From NCBI GenBank assembly GCA_037039925.1, contig JAXRKP010000575.1:151001-215000 (forward strand): DNA of 64,000 nt, read 5' to 3'. The notes under the pieces were generated by a model, which saw only the letters and a program-made list of their open reading frames with translations, was not told the DNA's origin and did not search any database. This stretch comes from Doris montereyensis (taxonomy: Eukaryota; Mollusca; Gastropoda; Nudibranchia; Dorididae). Of this stretch, positions 32,841-45,879 are shown piece by piece (positions within the stretch are counted from its first letter, which is position 1; each line of letters opens with the position of its first letter). The position numbers were made by a program, and so were the translations under genes.

Positions 32841-34620
32841 TAATCTATATCATTTAATGTGACACATCTTCATAAGCCAATATCTTTTAGTGTGATATGT
32901 CTTCATAAATCTATATCATTGAATGTGACACATCTTCATTCGTCTATATCATTGAATGTCACACATCTTCATAAGTCTATATCATTGAATGTGACACATC
33001 TTCATAAGTCTATATCATTTAATGTGACATCTTCATAAGTCTATATCATTAATGTCACACATCTTCATAGTCATTTTAATGTGACACATCTTCAGAAGTC
33101 TATATCATTTAATGTGACACATCTTCAGAAGTCTATATCATTTAATGTGACACATCTTCAGAAGTCTATATCATTTAATGTGACACATCTTCAGAAGTCT
33201 ATATCATTTAATGTGACACATTTTCATTAATCTATATCATTTAATGTGACACATCTTCATTAAGTCTATATCATTTAATGTGACACATCTTCATAAGTAT
33301 ATAATTTAATGTGACACATCTTCATAAGTCTATATCATTGAATGTGACACATCTTCATAAGTCTATATCATTGAATGTGACACATCTTCATAAATCTATA
33401 TGATATATCATTGAATGTGACACATCTTCATAAGTCTATATGATATATCATTGAATGTGACACATCTTCATAAGTCTATATCATTGAATGTGACACATCT
33501 TCATAAGTCTAAATCATTGAATGTGACACATCTTCATTAAATCTATATCATTTAATGTGACACATCTTTATGAGTCTATATCATTTAATGTGACACATCT
33601 TCATAAGTCTATATCATTTAATGTGACACATCTTCATAAGTCTATATAATTTAATATGACACATCTTCATAAGTCTATATTATTGAATATGACACATTTT
33701 CATAAGTCTATATCATTGAATATGACACATTTTCATAAGTCTATATCATTGAATGTGACACATTTTCATAAGTCTATATCATTGAATGTGACAGATTTTC
33801 ATAAATCTATATCATTGAATGTCACACATCTTCATAAGTCTATATTATTGAATGTGACACATCTTTGTAAGTCTATATCATTGAATGTCACACATCTTCA
33901 TAAGTCTATATCATTGAATGTGACACATTTTCATAAGTCTATATCATTGAATGTGACACATTTTCATAAATCTATATCATTGAATGTGACACATTTTCAT
34001 AAGTCTATATCATTTAATGTGACACATCTTCATAAGTCTATATCATTTAATGTGACACATCTTCATAAGTCTATATCATTGAATGTGACACATCTTTATA
34101 AGTCTATATCATTGAATGTCACACATCTTCATAAGTCTATATCATTTAATGTGACACATCTTCATAAGTCTATATCATTGGATGTCACACATCTTCATAA
34201 GTCTATATCATTGAATGTCACACATCTTCATAAGTCTATATCATTGAATGTCACACATCTTCATAAGTCTATATCATTGAATGTCACACATCTTCATAAG
34301 TCTATATCATTGAATGTCACACATCTTCATAAGTCTATATCATTGAATGTCACACATCTTTATAAGTCTATATCATTGAATGTCACACATCTTCATAAGT
34401 CTATATCATTTAATATGACACATCTTCATAAGTCTATATCATTGAATGTCACACATCTTCATAAGTCTATATCATTTAATATGACACATCTTCATAAGTC
34501 TATATCATTTAATGTGACACATCTTCATTAGTCTATATCATTTAATGTCACACATCTTCATTAGTCTATATCATTTAATGTCACACATCTTCATTAGTCT
34601 ATATCATAATTTAATTTGTG
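32840..34620. repeat. 33-bp minisatellite, about 50 copies
   Basis: Unit core TCTTCATAAGTCTATATCATT followed by (G/T)AATGTGACACA. Because 33 is a multiple of 3, a 291-codon repeat frame (NVTHLHKSISL) runs across it. It has no start context, splice structure or homology, and is an artefact. Confidence 0.94.
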
Positions 34621-34945
34621 ACTCATTTCATAAATCTATATAATTTAGTGTGACTCATTGTCATAAATCTATATAATTTAGTGTGACTCATTGTCATAAA
34701 TCTATATAATTTAGTGTGACTCATTGTCATAAATCTATATAATTTAGTGTGACTCATTGTCATAAATCTATATAATTTAGTGTGACTCATTGTCATAAAT
34801 CTATATAATTTAGTGTGACTCATTGTCATAAATCTATATAATTTAGTGTGACTCATTGTCATAAGTCTATATAATTTAGTGTGACTCATTGTCATAAGTC
34901 TATATAATTTAGTGTGACTCATTGTCATAAGTCTATATAATTTAG
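34621..34945. repeat. Diverged, homogeneous subarray of the 33-bp satellite
   Basis: Ten nearly identical 33-bp copies with core AGTGTGACTCATTGTCATAA, then CTATATAATTT. It is clearly related to the preceding array but separately homogenised. Confidence 0.9.
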
Positions 34946-35054
34946 TCTATAAGTCTATATCACTTTGACGCCACACATCACAGACATGTTCAGGAAATAG
35001 TTTCCTTTTTCTTTTCTTTCTTTTACATGGCATTCTTTTAATGTGTATCAATGC

Positions 35055-35372
35055 ATCAATGATGGATGTTTTTGACATGACATTACTTCAATGTAAGTAA
35101 ATGATGGATGTTTTTGACATGGCATTACTTCAATGTAAGTAAATAATGGATGTTTTTGACATGACATTACTTCAATGTAAGTAAATGATGGATGTTTTTG
35201 ACATAACATTACTTCAATGTAAGTAAATGATGGATGTTTTTGACATGGCATTACTTCAATGTAAGTAAATGATGGATGTTTTTGACATGGCATTACTTCA
35301 ATGTAAGTAAATGATGGATGTTTTTGACATGGCATTACTTCAATGTAAGTAAATGATGGATGTTTTTGAGAG
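35055..35372. repeat. 42-bp minisatellite, 8 copies
   Basis: Unit contains GATGGATGTTTTTGACATGG and ATTACTTCAATGTAAGTAAA; spacing is exactly 42 bp (35061, 35103, and so on). Very low divergence suggests recent expansion. Confidence 0.92.
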
Positions 35373-35519
35373 TTAAAGGGTGAAAGTTGTAGAAAATTCA
35401 AAATGTAAATTTGTTGTATTTAATTTTTTTGTTTTTCAAACATTAAATGTCAACCCAAAAGTAGATTTTCGTCTTCCTGCTCCCTTACTTGAGTGATAAT
35501 GTTACTTGATAGTGATGAA

Positions 35520-35928
35520 CAAAGGCATGGAATAGGATTCTTCTTAAACCCCAAAGAAACAAAGACATGAAATAGGATTCTTCTAAAGCCCCAAAGAAAC
35601 AAAGACATGAAATAGGATTCTTCTAAAGCCCCAAAGAAACAAAGACATGAAATAGGATTCTTCTTAAACCCCAAAGAAAACAAAGACGAGACAAGTTCAA
35701 AGGAATAGACAGAAACAAAAACTTTGGGCACCAGATAGAAGCAAACCCGCAGCCTCCGTATCGGCACCCCCTCACAAAAAGAGAGCGAATTACTAGTCAT
35801 GCTAAATATGCTCCTTAAGGTTCTTTTCCTGGCGAATCGATGTGTGCCGTCTGGCGCCAAAACATTTTGTTTGTTTATTCCTTTGTATTTGTCTCATCTT
35901 TGTCTCTCCAGGGCTTTGATTCATTATT
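35520..35928. mobile_element. Foldback element copy 2 with a 40-bp tandem expansion of its left arm
   Basis: Four 40-bp units (CCCCAAAGAAACAAAGACAT, GAAATAGGATTCTTCTAAAG) lead into the element. Its left arm, ending ACAAAGACGAGACAAGTTCA, pairs with TTGTATTTGTCTCATCTTTG at 35884-35903. The centre (GCAGCCTCCGTATCGGCACC) matches the tRNA-like centre of the 28917-29164 copy. Confidence 0.62.
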
Positions 35929-36049
35929 TACTTTCTGAACAGTGTCATGAGTCATCAATTTTTACCTGTGCTGTGCCTCACTGTATGTCTCTACATGTTC
36001 CTTGTTAGTATTACTACTGTTAGCATTGTCATCATTGTTTTGACCATGT

Positions 36050-36170
36050 GGACAGTTGGTGGGACATGCTGGTAGCTCCTATGTTTTTCCACACGCTTTT
36101 TTTACTTATCGCTCATCTTGCTGTTTCTTCTTAATTTTCACCATGAGATCATATCGTGGCGGGGGAAATT
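36050..36170 (+). repeat. Dispersed element 'GATCACCACATATGGTGGACA', copy 5
   Basis: A divergent copy with GTTGGTGGGACATGCTGGTA and CACCATGAGATCATATCGTG, in the same order as the intron 6 and intron 12 copies of HDAC3. Confidence 0.5.
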
Positions 36171-36284
36171 TCAATGAAACGAAACAGTATTTCCCAAACG
36201 TTTCATCCAGTTTTGATAAATGGTTGATTTTTTTGTTTAGTTGGTCCTAATCTACCTTGGTTGGGTTATGGAGATGGATTTCTT

Positions 36285-37200
36285 TCATTCACACTCCTCA
36301 AGTAAACACGTGGAATGTTCCTCAAGTAAACACATGGAATGTTACTCAAGTAAACACATGGAATATTACTCAAGTAAACACGTGTGTTACTCAAGTAAAC
36401 ACATGGAATGTTACTCAAGTAAACACATAGAATATTACTCAAGTAAACACATGGAATGTTACTCAAGTAAACACATGGAATATTATTCAAGAAAACACAT
36501 GGAATATTACTCAAGTAAACACATGGAATGTTATTCAAGTAAACACATGGAATGTTACTAAGTAAACACATGGAATGTTACTCAAGGAAACACATGGAAT
36601 GTTACTAAGTAAACACATGGAATGTTACTCAAGTAAACACATGGAATGTTACTCAAGTAAACACATGGAATGTTACTAAGTAAACACATGGAATGTTACT
36701 CAAGTAAACACATGGAATGTTACTCAAGTAAACACATAGAATGTTACTAAGTAAACACATGGAATGTTACTCAAGTAAACACATGGAATATTACTAAAGT
36801 AAACACATAGAATGTTACTAAGTAAACACATGGAATGTTACTCAAGTAAACACATGGAATGTTACTAAGTAAACACATGGAATGTTACTAAGTAAACACA
36901 TGGAATGTTACTCAAGTAAACATATGGAATGTTACTCAAGTAAACACATAGAATGTTACTCAAGTAAACACATGGAATGTTACTCAAGTAAACACATGGA
37001 ATATTACTCAAACACATGGAATATTACTCAAGTAAACACATAGAATGTTACTCAAGTAAACACATGGAATGTTACTCAAGTAAACACATGGAATATTACT
37101 CAAGTAAACACATGAAATGTTACTCAAGTAAACACATGGAATATTACTCAAGTAAACACATGGAATGTTACTCAAATAAACACGTGAATCATTTTTTCAA
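36285..37200. repeat. 24-bp satellite, subfamily A
   Basis: About 38 copies of ACACATGGAATGTTACTCAA plus GTAA. Some copies are 21-22 bp. The SSKHMECY open frames are artefacts of the 8-codon period. Confidence 0.94.
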
Positions 37201-40200
37201 GTAAACACCTGGTACATTTTCTCAAGTAAAGAAGTGCAAAATTTTCTCAAGTAACTACATGGAACATTTTTTTCAAGTAAACACATGGAATAATCCCCAA
37301 GTAAACATGTGGAGCGATTTCCAAGTAAACACATAGAACAATCCCCAAGTAAACATGGGGAGCAATCCCTAAATAAACACATTGCACAATCCCCAAGTAA
37401 ACATGGGGAGCAATCCCTAAGTAAACATGTGAAACAATCCCCAAGTAAACATGTGGAATAATCCCCAAGTAAACATGTGAAACAATCCCTAAGTAAACAT
37501 GTGAAACAATCCACAAGTAAACATGTGGAATAATCCCCAAGTAAACATGTGGAACAATCCTCAAGTAAGCATGTGGAACAATCCCTAAGTATACATGTGG
37601 AACAATCCGCAAGCAAACACGTGGAAATATCCCCAAGTAAACACATTGAATAACCCGCAAGTAAACATCTGGAACAATCCTCAAGTAAACACGTGGAACA
37701 ATCCCAAGTATACATGTAGAACAATTCCCAAATAAAGGTGTGGAACAATCCCAAGTAAACACGCGGAACAATCCCAAGTATACATGTAGAACAATTCCCA
37801 AATAAATGTGTGGAACAATCTCAAGTAAACACGTGGAACAATCCCAAGTATACATGTAGAACAATTCCCAAATAAATGTGTGGAACAATCCCAAGTAAAC
37901 ACGCGGAACAATCCCCAAGTAAACACGTGGAACAATCCACAAGTAAACATGTGGAACAATCCACAAGTAAACATATGGAATAATCCCCCAAGTAAACATG
38001 TGGAACAATCCACAAGTAAACATGTGGAACAATCCACAAGTAAACATGTGGAACAATCCACAAGTAAACATGTGGAACAATCCACAAGTAAACATGTGGA
38101 ACAATCCACAAGTAAACATGTATAACAATCCACAAGTAAACATATGGAATAATCCCCCAAGTAAACACGTGGAACAATTCACAAGTAAACATATGGAATA
38201 ATCCCCCAAGTCAACACGTGGAACAATTCACAAGTAAACATATGGAATAATCCCCCAAGTAAACATGTGGAATAATCCACAAGTAAACATATGGAATAAT
38301 CCCTCAAGTAAACATGTGGAACAATCCACAAGTAAACATGTCGAACAATCCACAAGTAAACATATGGAATAATCCCCAAGTAAACATATGGAATAATCCC
38401 CAAGTAAACATATGGAATAATCCTCAAGTAAACATGTGGAACAATCCACAAGTAAACATGTCGAACAATCCACAAGTAAACATATGGAATAATCCCCAAG
38501 TAAACATATGGAATAATCCCCCAAGTAAACATGTGGAATAATCCTCAAATAAGCACATGGAACAATCCCCAAGTAAACACGTGGAACAATCCCCAAGTAA
38601 ACACGTGGAACAATCCCCAAGTAAACACGTGGAACAATCCCCAAGTAAACATGTGGAACAATCCACAAGTAAACATGTGGAACAATCCCAAGTAACATGT
38701 GGAACAATCCACAATAAACATCGGGAACAATTCCCAAATATACACGGGAAACAATTTCCAAGTAAACACGTGGAACAAGTAAACATGTGGAACAATCCAC
38801 AAGTAAACATGGAACAATTGGAACAATCCACAAGTAAACATGTGGAACAATCCCCCAAGTAAATATGTGGAATAATCGCCCAAGTAAACATGTGGAACAA
38901 TCCCCCAAGTAAACATGTGGAATAATCCCCCAAGTAAACATGTGGCACAATTCCCCAAGTAAACATGTGGAACAATTCCCCAAGTAAACATGTGGAATAA
39001 CCCCCAAGTAAACATGTGGAATAATCCCCCAAGTAAACATGTAGAACAATCCACAAGTAAACATGTGGAACAATTCACAAGTAAACATATGGAATAATCC
39101 CCAAGTAAACATGTGGAATAATCCTCAAATAAGCATATGGAACAAGTAAACACGTGGAACAATCCCCAAGTAAACACGTGGAACAATCCCCAAGTAAACA
39201 TGTGGAACAATCCACAAGTAAACATGTGGAACAATCCAAAGTAAAGTGGAAAATCCATAAACATGGAACAATTCCCAAATATACACGGGGAACAATTTCC
39301 AAGTAAACACGTGGAACAATCCCCAAGTAAACATGTGGAACAATCCCCAAGTAAACATGTGGAACAATCCCCAAGTAAACAATGGAACAATCCCCAAGTA
39401 AACATGTGGAACAATCCACAAGTAAACATGTGGAACAATCCCCAAGTAAACATGTGGAACAATCCCCAAGTAAACACGTGGAACAATCCCCAAGTAAACA
39501 TGTGGAACAATCCCCAAGTAAACATGTGGAACAATCCACAAGTAAACATGTGGAACAATTCCCAAGTAAAAACGTGGAAGAATTCCCATGTAAACATTTG
39601 GAACAATTCCCAAGTAAACATGTGGTACAATCCGCAAGTAAACATTTGGAACAACCCCCCAAGTAAACATGTGGAACAATCTCCAAGTAAACATGTGGAA
39701 CAATGCGCAAGTAAACATGTGGAACAATGCGCAAGTAAACATGTGGAACAATGCGCAAGTAAACATGTGGAACAATCCCCAAATAAACATGTAGAACAAT
39801 CCCCAAGTAAACACGTGGAACAATCCCCAAGTAAACATGTGGAACAATCCCCAAGTAAACATGTGGAACAATTCCCAAGTAAACATGTGGAACAATTCCC
39901 AAGTAAACACGTGGAACAATCCCAAGTAAGCACGTTGAACAATCCCCAAGTAAACACGTGGAACAATCCCCAAGTAAACATGTGGGAAAATGCACAAGTA
40001 AACATTTGGAACAATCCCCAAGTAAACACGTGGAACAATCCCCAAGTAAACAGGTGGAACAATGCTTAAGTGAACACGTCGAACAATCCCCAAGTAAATA
40101 GGTGGAACAATGCTTAACTGAACACGTGGAACAATCCCAAGTAAACATGTGGAACAATCCCCAAGTAAACATGTGGAACAGTTCCCAAGTAGACGCGTGG

Positions 40201-41020
40201 AACAATCTACAGGTAAAGAGGTGGAACAATCCCCAAGTAAACATGTGGAACATTCCCTAGTAAACATATGGAAGAATCCCCAAGTAGACATGTGGAACAA
40301 TCCACAAGTAAATATGTGGAACAATCCCCATGTAAACATGTGGAACAATCCCTAAGTAAACACGTGGAACAATTCCCAAGTGAACATGTGGAGCAATCCC
40401 AGAGTAAACATGTGGAACAATCCCCAAATAAACATGTGGAACAATCCCCAAGTAAACATGTGGAGCAATTCCCAGAGTAAGCATGTGGAACAATTCCCAG
40501 AGTAAACATGTGGAACAATCCCCAAGTAAACATGTGGAACAATCCCAAGTAAACATGTGGAACAATCCCCAAATAAACATGTGGAACAATCCCAAGTAAA
40601 CATGTGGAACAATTCCCAAGTAAACATGTGGAACAATCCCCAAGTAAACATGTGGAGCAATCCCAGAGTAAACATGTGTGGAACAATCCCAGAGTAAACA
40701 TGTGGAACAATTCCCAAATAAACATGTGGAACAATTCCCAAGTAAACATGTGGAACAATCCCCAAATAAACATGTGGAACAATCCCCAAGTAAACATGTG
40801 GAACAATCCCAGAGTAAACATGTGGAACAATCCCAATAAGCATGTGGAACAAGTAAACATGTGGAGCAATCCCAGAGTAAACATGTGGAACAATCCCCAA
40901 GTAAACATGTGGAACAATCCCAGAGTAAACATGTGGAACAATCCCCAAGTAAACATGTGGAGCAATCTCCAGGTAAAGAAGTGGAACATTCCTTAAGTAA
41001 ACGCATGGAAAACTCCCCAA
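37200..41020. repeat. 24-bp satellite, subfamily B, about 155 copies
   Basis: Unit core ACATGTGGAACAATCCCCAA plus GTAA, continuous with subfamily A and sharing the AAGTAAACA(C/T) core. Variants occur in blocks: CCACAAGTAA, CCCCAAGTAA, TCCCAAGTAA, and CCCAGAGTAA near 40.4-40.95 kb. No strand is stop-free in just one frame; multiple frames of up to 505 codons on minus are open, so none is credible as a gene. Confidence 0.95.
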
Positions 41021-41117
41021 GTATACATGCACACATTTGCGCATTGGTCGAGTGGAAAAACATGTGTTTAGGCGTCTTTTCCCGAAGAATATAACGTCGT
41101 AACTAAGAACAACATTA

Positions 41118-41185
41118 CGAGGATTCGAACTCTGGACCTTACAGTCCATACTCTGTCTGGCAGCGTTACCACCAGGCCATTGACA
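41118..41185 (-). mobile_element. tRNA-like SINE head
   Basis: Minus-strand AATGGCCTGGTGGTAACGCT and B-box-like GGTCCAGAGTTCGAATCC at tRNA spacing. The remainder of the element was not delimited. Confidence 0.55.
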
Positions 41186-41429
41186 AAACATACATTGTAG
41201 AGATGGATTGGAGCAGAAAACTTCTGGACTGATCGGCAGACAAGAAGAGATGACTTTCAACACCACATGGCACTCTTGACTCGAAGAGAGGAAGGAAGAA
41301 GAAGAAGGAGGAGGAGGAAAAAGAGAAGGAGGAGAAGGAAGAAGAGCAGGAGAATGAGCAATTGCCAGTCATAGTGATTAAACTAAAGGGATGATGGTGA
41401 TACATGTAGTAATAATAGATGTAACACAT

Positions 41430-41436
41430 GTAATAA

Positions 41437-41510
<74 letters not shown>

Positions 41511-41572
41511 TAATAATGAAAATAAAACTACTACTACTGCTACTACTGATAACTACTGCTACTAATAAATAA

Positions 41573-41667
<95 letters not shown>

Positions 41668-41691
41668 ATACTACTGCTACTGCTACTGCTA

Positions 41692-41741
<50 letters not shown>

Positions 41742-41978
41742 ACTACTACTACTGCTACTACTACTACTACTAATAATAATAATAATAATATAGTAATAAT
41801 AATAATAATGCTAATAATCATAATAATCATAATGCCAATAATAATAATGCTGCTGCTGCTGCTAATGCTGCTGCTAATGCTGCTGCTGCTGCTGCTGCTG
41901 CTAATACTACTACTACTGCTACTACTACTACTACTACTGCAACTACTACTACTACTACTACTACTGCTACTGCTGCTG

Positions 41979-42022
<44 letters not shown>

Positions 42023-42087
42023 GCTACTGCTACTGCTACTGCTACTACCTGCTGCTGCTGCTACTGCTGCTGCTGCTGCTGCTGCTG

Positions 42088-42150
<63 letters not shown>

Positions 42151-42349
42151 ACTACTGCTGCTACTACTGCAACTACCAGCTACTGCTACTACTACCAACT
42201 ACTGCTACTACTGCTACTGCTACTGCTACTGCTACTGCTGCTGCTGCTGCTACTGCTACTGCTACTGCTACTGCTGCTGCTACTGCTACTGCTGCTGCTA
42301 CTGCTACTACTACTACTACTACTACTGCTACTACTACTACTACTACTAC

Positions 42350-42384
<35 letters not shown>

Positions 42385-42505
42385 TTAATAATAGAAGTAA
42401 TACATGGAATGAGAATAATGATGATAATAGTAGCTGTAAAAAATAATGATACTAATGATAATAACCATAATAATGATAACAATAATAATAATAATAATAA
42501 TAAAT
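41430..42505. repeat. Trinucleotide megarepeat (AAT/ACT/GCT)n
   Basis: Blocks of (AAT)n, (ACT)n, (TGC)n and mixtures covering about 1.07 kb. Homopeptide frames (poly-Leu, Cys, Ser, Asn, Val) follow from the 3-bp period and are not genes. Confidence 0.95.
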
Positions 42506-44130
42506 GCCATCATCTCAAGAACATAGAAACATTGACAATATTGACAATAACATGATTCGTGGTGATTCGCATGTGATATCAAGGGACATAATCTGTATTA
42601 GTATTAGTATTAGTCATTCTGTTCTTGTACTCCACATCATACAGTCATGTTTGCAAAAGCTCTCAACAAGTCAGGATAACCTTAAGCATAAAAGATAACT
42701 ATTTGCCTCTTATTTTTCATTGGAAAACAACAGTTAGATCTATGTGTGTGATGAACTACCTGGCCGAGGTATTAATTCTTGCTAAGCGTTTCGGTGAAAA
42801 CATACAAATAATACAATGTGTCACACAATTGTGTACTATTTGCTTTTAACGTTTGTACATTTGGGCTTTTGGCGTTCTAACGAACAGATCTGATCGGTAA
42901 CTGTAACCGTTTGCCTTTGCAACAAAATTGTAGATGTGCTGTCTACCAACTCGATCCAGCCCTTAGGAGATTATATTTGTCTTCACAGTCATCGTCGATG
43001 AAAACCCTGATGCCTAGAGCATTCTACATGGGACTCTGACAGATGGAAAACAATTGTAAGTGTAAAGGGAGGGGGGGGGTGTTTTCTTTATGTAAAGAAA
43101 GGAGAAGGGAGATAAATGCAAAAATGCTTGCGGGGCAACGAACAAGCGATTATCTAATCTGCTGGCTCAGTGATATGATGGACGGGCTCACGTGACAGGG
43201 TCTGAGTGTGTTACCACATGCCTGGCGGTGTCGGCAAGGTGGAGGTGTGAAGCGGGCCTTGGAAGCGTCGTGGCAATAATGCCAACAAGTTTCCCAAAGG
43301 CTGGAAAATGGTCGTAGAAAGAAAAGGGTTAAAATCCTATACCAAGGATATATCTGCAGATTGAACCGTTCCAGGACTTTCTGTCAAACAAAACAAACAC
43401 CACCCCCCTCCCCCGCCCTCCACCAAAAACAAAATAAAACAACAAACCCACAAAACAAAACAAAACTCAAATCAATACATACAAAAGTCAACACAACAAA
43501 ACAAATCTGCCGATGAGAACCCCTGAGGTGAAGACAAACAAAATCGAATGGCGAGAGGAGAGATAACTGCCAGTACTGCCACTGCCAGTACTGACTTGTA
43601 TAGTATAATACATATTATACAGACTCGGTTCTTTGACGGTTTAGCGGTGTAAAATACTTCACTGAATCAAACGTAAGGCCCACATGACATGAATGGCAAT
43701 GTAGCACTAGTGTAGTTAGTACTACTAGTAGTAAGAATTTGACACTGGCTGGACACGACGGTAACAGAGGCCAGAACTGAATGGTGTGAGTTTGTAATCA
43801 CAGCGACATTGGTTTATAAATAGACGACCTTAGTACAGGGCACCTAGGTTTATAATAGTATTAGTAATCATAGCCATTAGCTGGCCCATGTGTTTTCTGA
43901 TGATACATGTAATAGCAAGTGGATGTTAGTTACTCTTTTGTCTTACAATAGATGAAAACTTGAAAAAGACACGTAAAATATACATAAATGATAATGAAAG
44001 GATAACGTCTAGAAGGTTTTGCGATTAGCTTTCATCACAAAGGTCTCTGTTACTTTATGTCGGACACTTCCTGTTTACGTGTGTGTATGTGTGTGTCTGT
44101 GTGTGTGTGTGTGTGTGTGTGTTTGGTTTT
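42506..44130. other. Unique sequence with no recognised gene
   Basis: No exon, RNA gene or transposon protein was identified. A (GT)n run lies at 44082-44122 and an A/C-rich low-complexity tract at 43386-43505. Confidence 0.5.
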
Positions 44131-44134
44131 GTGT

Positions 44135-44420
44135 CAGGCGTTGGGACACAGTAGTTCAGAGGCAAGGTGTCGGCCTCTCAACCAAAAGGTCGTTGGTTCA
44201 ACCCCCAACAGATTAAAATGTTTTCTTGAATTTGTCGGGTAAAACTAAACCCACCTCCTGGCCCTAGTGGGTTGATCGACACCTAGCGCAATCGGAGACT
44301 TTTGGCATTTTTATATTCAGTTACAGGGCAGTCCGGGTAAATTAAGTATCCTATCAAAAACCCGAGATCACGTTAGTTGTGGATGTGGGTAAATCAAATC
44401 GAATAATTACGTCAGGTGTG
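44135..44420 (+). mobile_element. tRNA-derived SINE
   Basis: GGGACACAGTAGTTCAGAGGC, then GGCCTCTCAACC and B-box-like GGTCGTTGGTTCAACCCC follow tRNA order. The body contains CCCTAGTGGGTTGATCGACA. Confidence 0.6.
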
Positions 44421-44469
44421 GCCTAGCCACAGTGACAACACGGTGCTAAGCGATCAAACGCACTCATGC

Positions 44470-45860
44470 GTGACATAGAACTAGAGATGTCAAGACAGAC
44501 TTAAATGAGGCAGTGGGTCGTGTCGGCAGTGACACTGACAACCAAATGACATAGAAGTAGAGGAGTCAAGACAGACTTTAGTGAGGCAGTGAGTCGTGTC
44601 GGCAGTGATGACAGCCAAATGACATAGAAGTAGAGAGTCAAGACAGACTTTAGTGGCCTTTATCCATCTCCTGTTTCTTACAGCGTCTAGAGACTAGATT
44701 GAGACCAAACCCCATAGGGCTTGTCTCACAATGACTGTCATGGAGCTACACTGAGCCTACGCTGTAGCCGCGCGGTTTGCACCGTCGGTGAACGTAATGA
44801 GTTGTTGCTATAGAAACGTTAGAGAAGAAGGCGGTTAGTTTTTGTTTGTTACCGTAATAATTATGTTTGATGTCACACTTGCACCCTCCACAATTTAGTC
44901 TCAAACGTTTCTATAGCAACCTATTTGTTATGTTCAGACTGCCAATACGATATTGCAAGGATGTGAGTGCATTTTTTTGTGTTTGTGGAATTTTCAGCAT
45001 TTGACTTTGTTTGTTTGAAGACTTTGTTTGTTTCTTGGTTTTGTTCTTTAGTTGTTTGGTGTGAGTCGTGTCGTAATAGTGAACGACTGAAACAGCCAAA
45101 TGACCGGAAAAGACCGGAAAGACGGAAACGATTGGATATGACAGTGAGTCGTGTCGGAAATGACCGGAACTATGGTAAGAGAAGTTATGTGCCTTTAAAA
45201 ATCTCTGGTTTCATCCCAACAACAGCAACTAGATTGACGACCAAGATTGTGCATTTTGTTAAAGGAACCTTGTCTAAAGTCATTTGTCTTTGTGAAAAAT
45301 TGTACTGTACAGCCTACACTGTAGCAACGCAATATTCGCAAGCCGGTGAACGTAATGAGTTGGTTGTTATAGAAACGTTAGAGAAGAAGGCGGTTAGTTT
45401 TGTTTGTTACCGTAAGAGAGAGATGTTTGATGTCAGAGAGAGACCCTCCATTCCAATTTAGTCTCAAACGTTTCTATAGCAAGAGAGAGATTTGTTATGT
45501 TCGCTGCCAATACGATATTGCAAGGATGTGAGTGCATTTTTTTGTGTTTGTGGAATTTTCAGCATTTGCTTTTGTTTGTTTGAAGACTTTGTTTGTTTCC
45601 TTGGTTTTGTTCTTTGTTGTTTGGTGTGGGGTGGGGGTGCTCGTAATACCGGAAGCGACCGGAAACGGCCGGAAACGACCGGAAATGACCGAAACGACCG
45701 GAAACGATTGGATATGACAGGAAATGATCGGAAATGACCGGAACTATGGTAAGAGAAGTTATGTGCCGTTGAGAAAAAAAAGTCGTGTCCCATCCCAGAG
45801 ACAGCAACAACACCGAAATCGCAAGATTGTGCATTTTGTTAAATTGAATCACTACCTGGT
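44470..45860. repeat. Tandem duplication of a unit of about 560 bp carrying an inverted-repeat motif
   Basis: The word AAGGATGTGAGTGCATTTTT occurs at 44957 and 45521, 564 bp apart, and neighbouring sequence matches over most of that distance. A partial third copy precedes it, near 44650-44740. Within each unit GTTGCTATAGAAACGTT (44804-44820) is inverted about 85 bp later (44904-44920). Also present are three 75-bp repeats at 44471-44640 and runs of ACCGGAAA(C/T)G at 45100-45170 and 45650-45750. Confidence 0.8.
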
Positions 45861-45879
45861 GAGTAAAGTCAATTAATGT

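Noticed and set aside
33656..34531. 291-codon plus-strand frame of NVTHLHKSISL repeats
   Set aside because: Pure product of the 33-bp satellite; no signal, domain or splice context.
36285..41020. Possible CRISPR-like array
   Set aside because: Units are contiguous with no unique spacers and the DNA is clearly eukaryotic.
37197..41266. Long Cys/Leu- or Tyr/Leu-rich frames on minus (up to 505 codons) and Gln/Ser frames on plus
   Set aside because: Several frames on both strands are open across the 24-bp satellite. This is expected from the period and not evidence of a repeat protein.
41808..42482. Homopolymeric amino acid proteins (poly-Leu, Cys, Ser, Asn)
   Set aside because: Trinucleotide microsatellite translated in different frames.
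44135..44230. Functional tRNA gene
   Set aside because: Only the B box is convincing and the flanking body looks like a SINE; no CCA-end acceptor stem was found.
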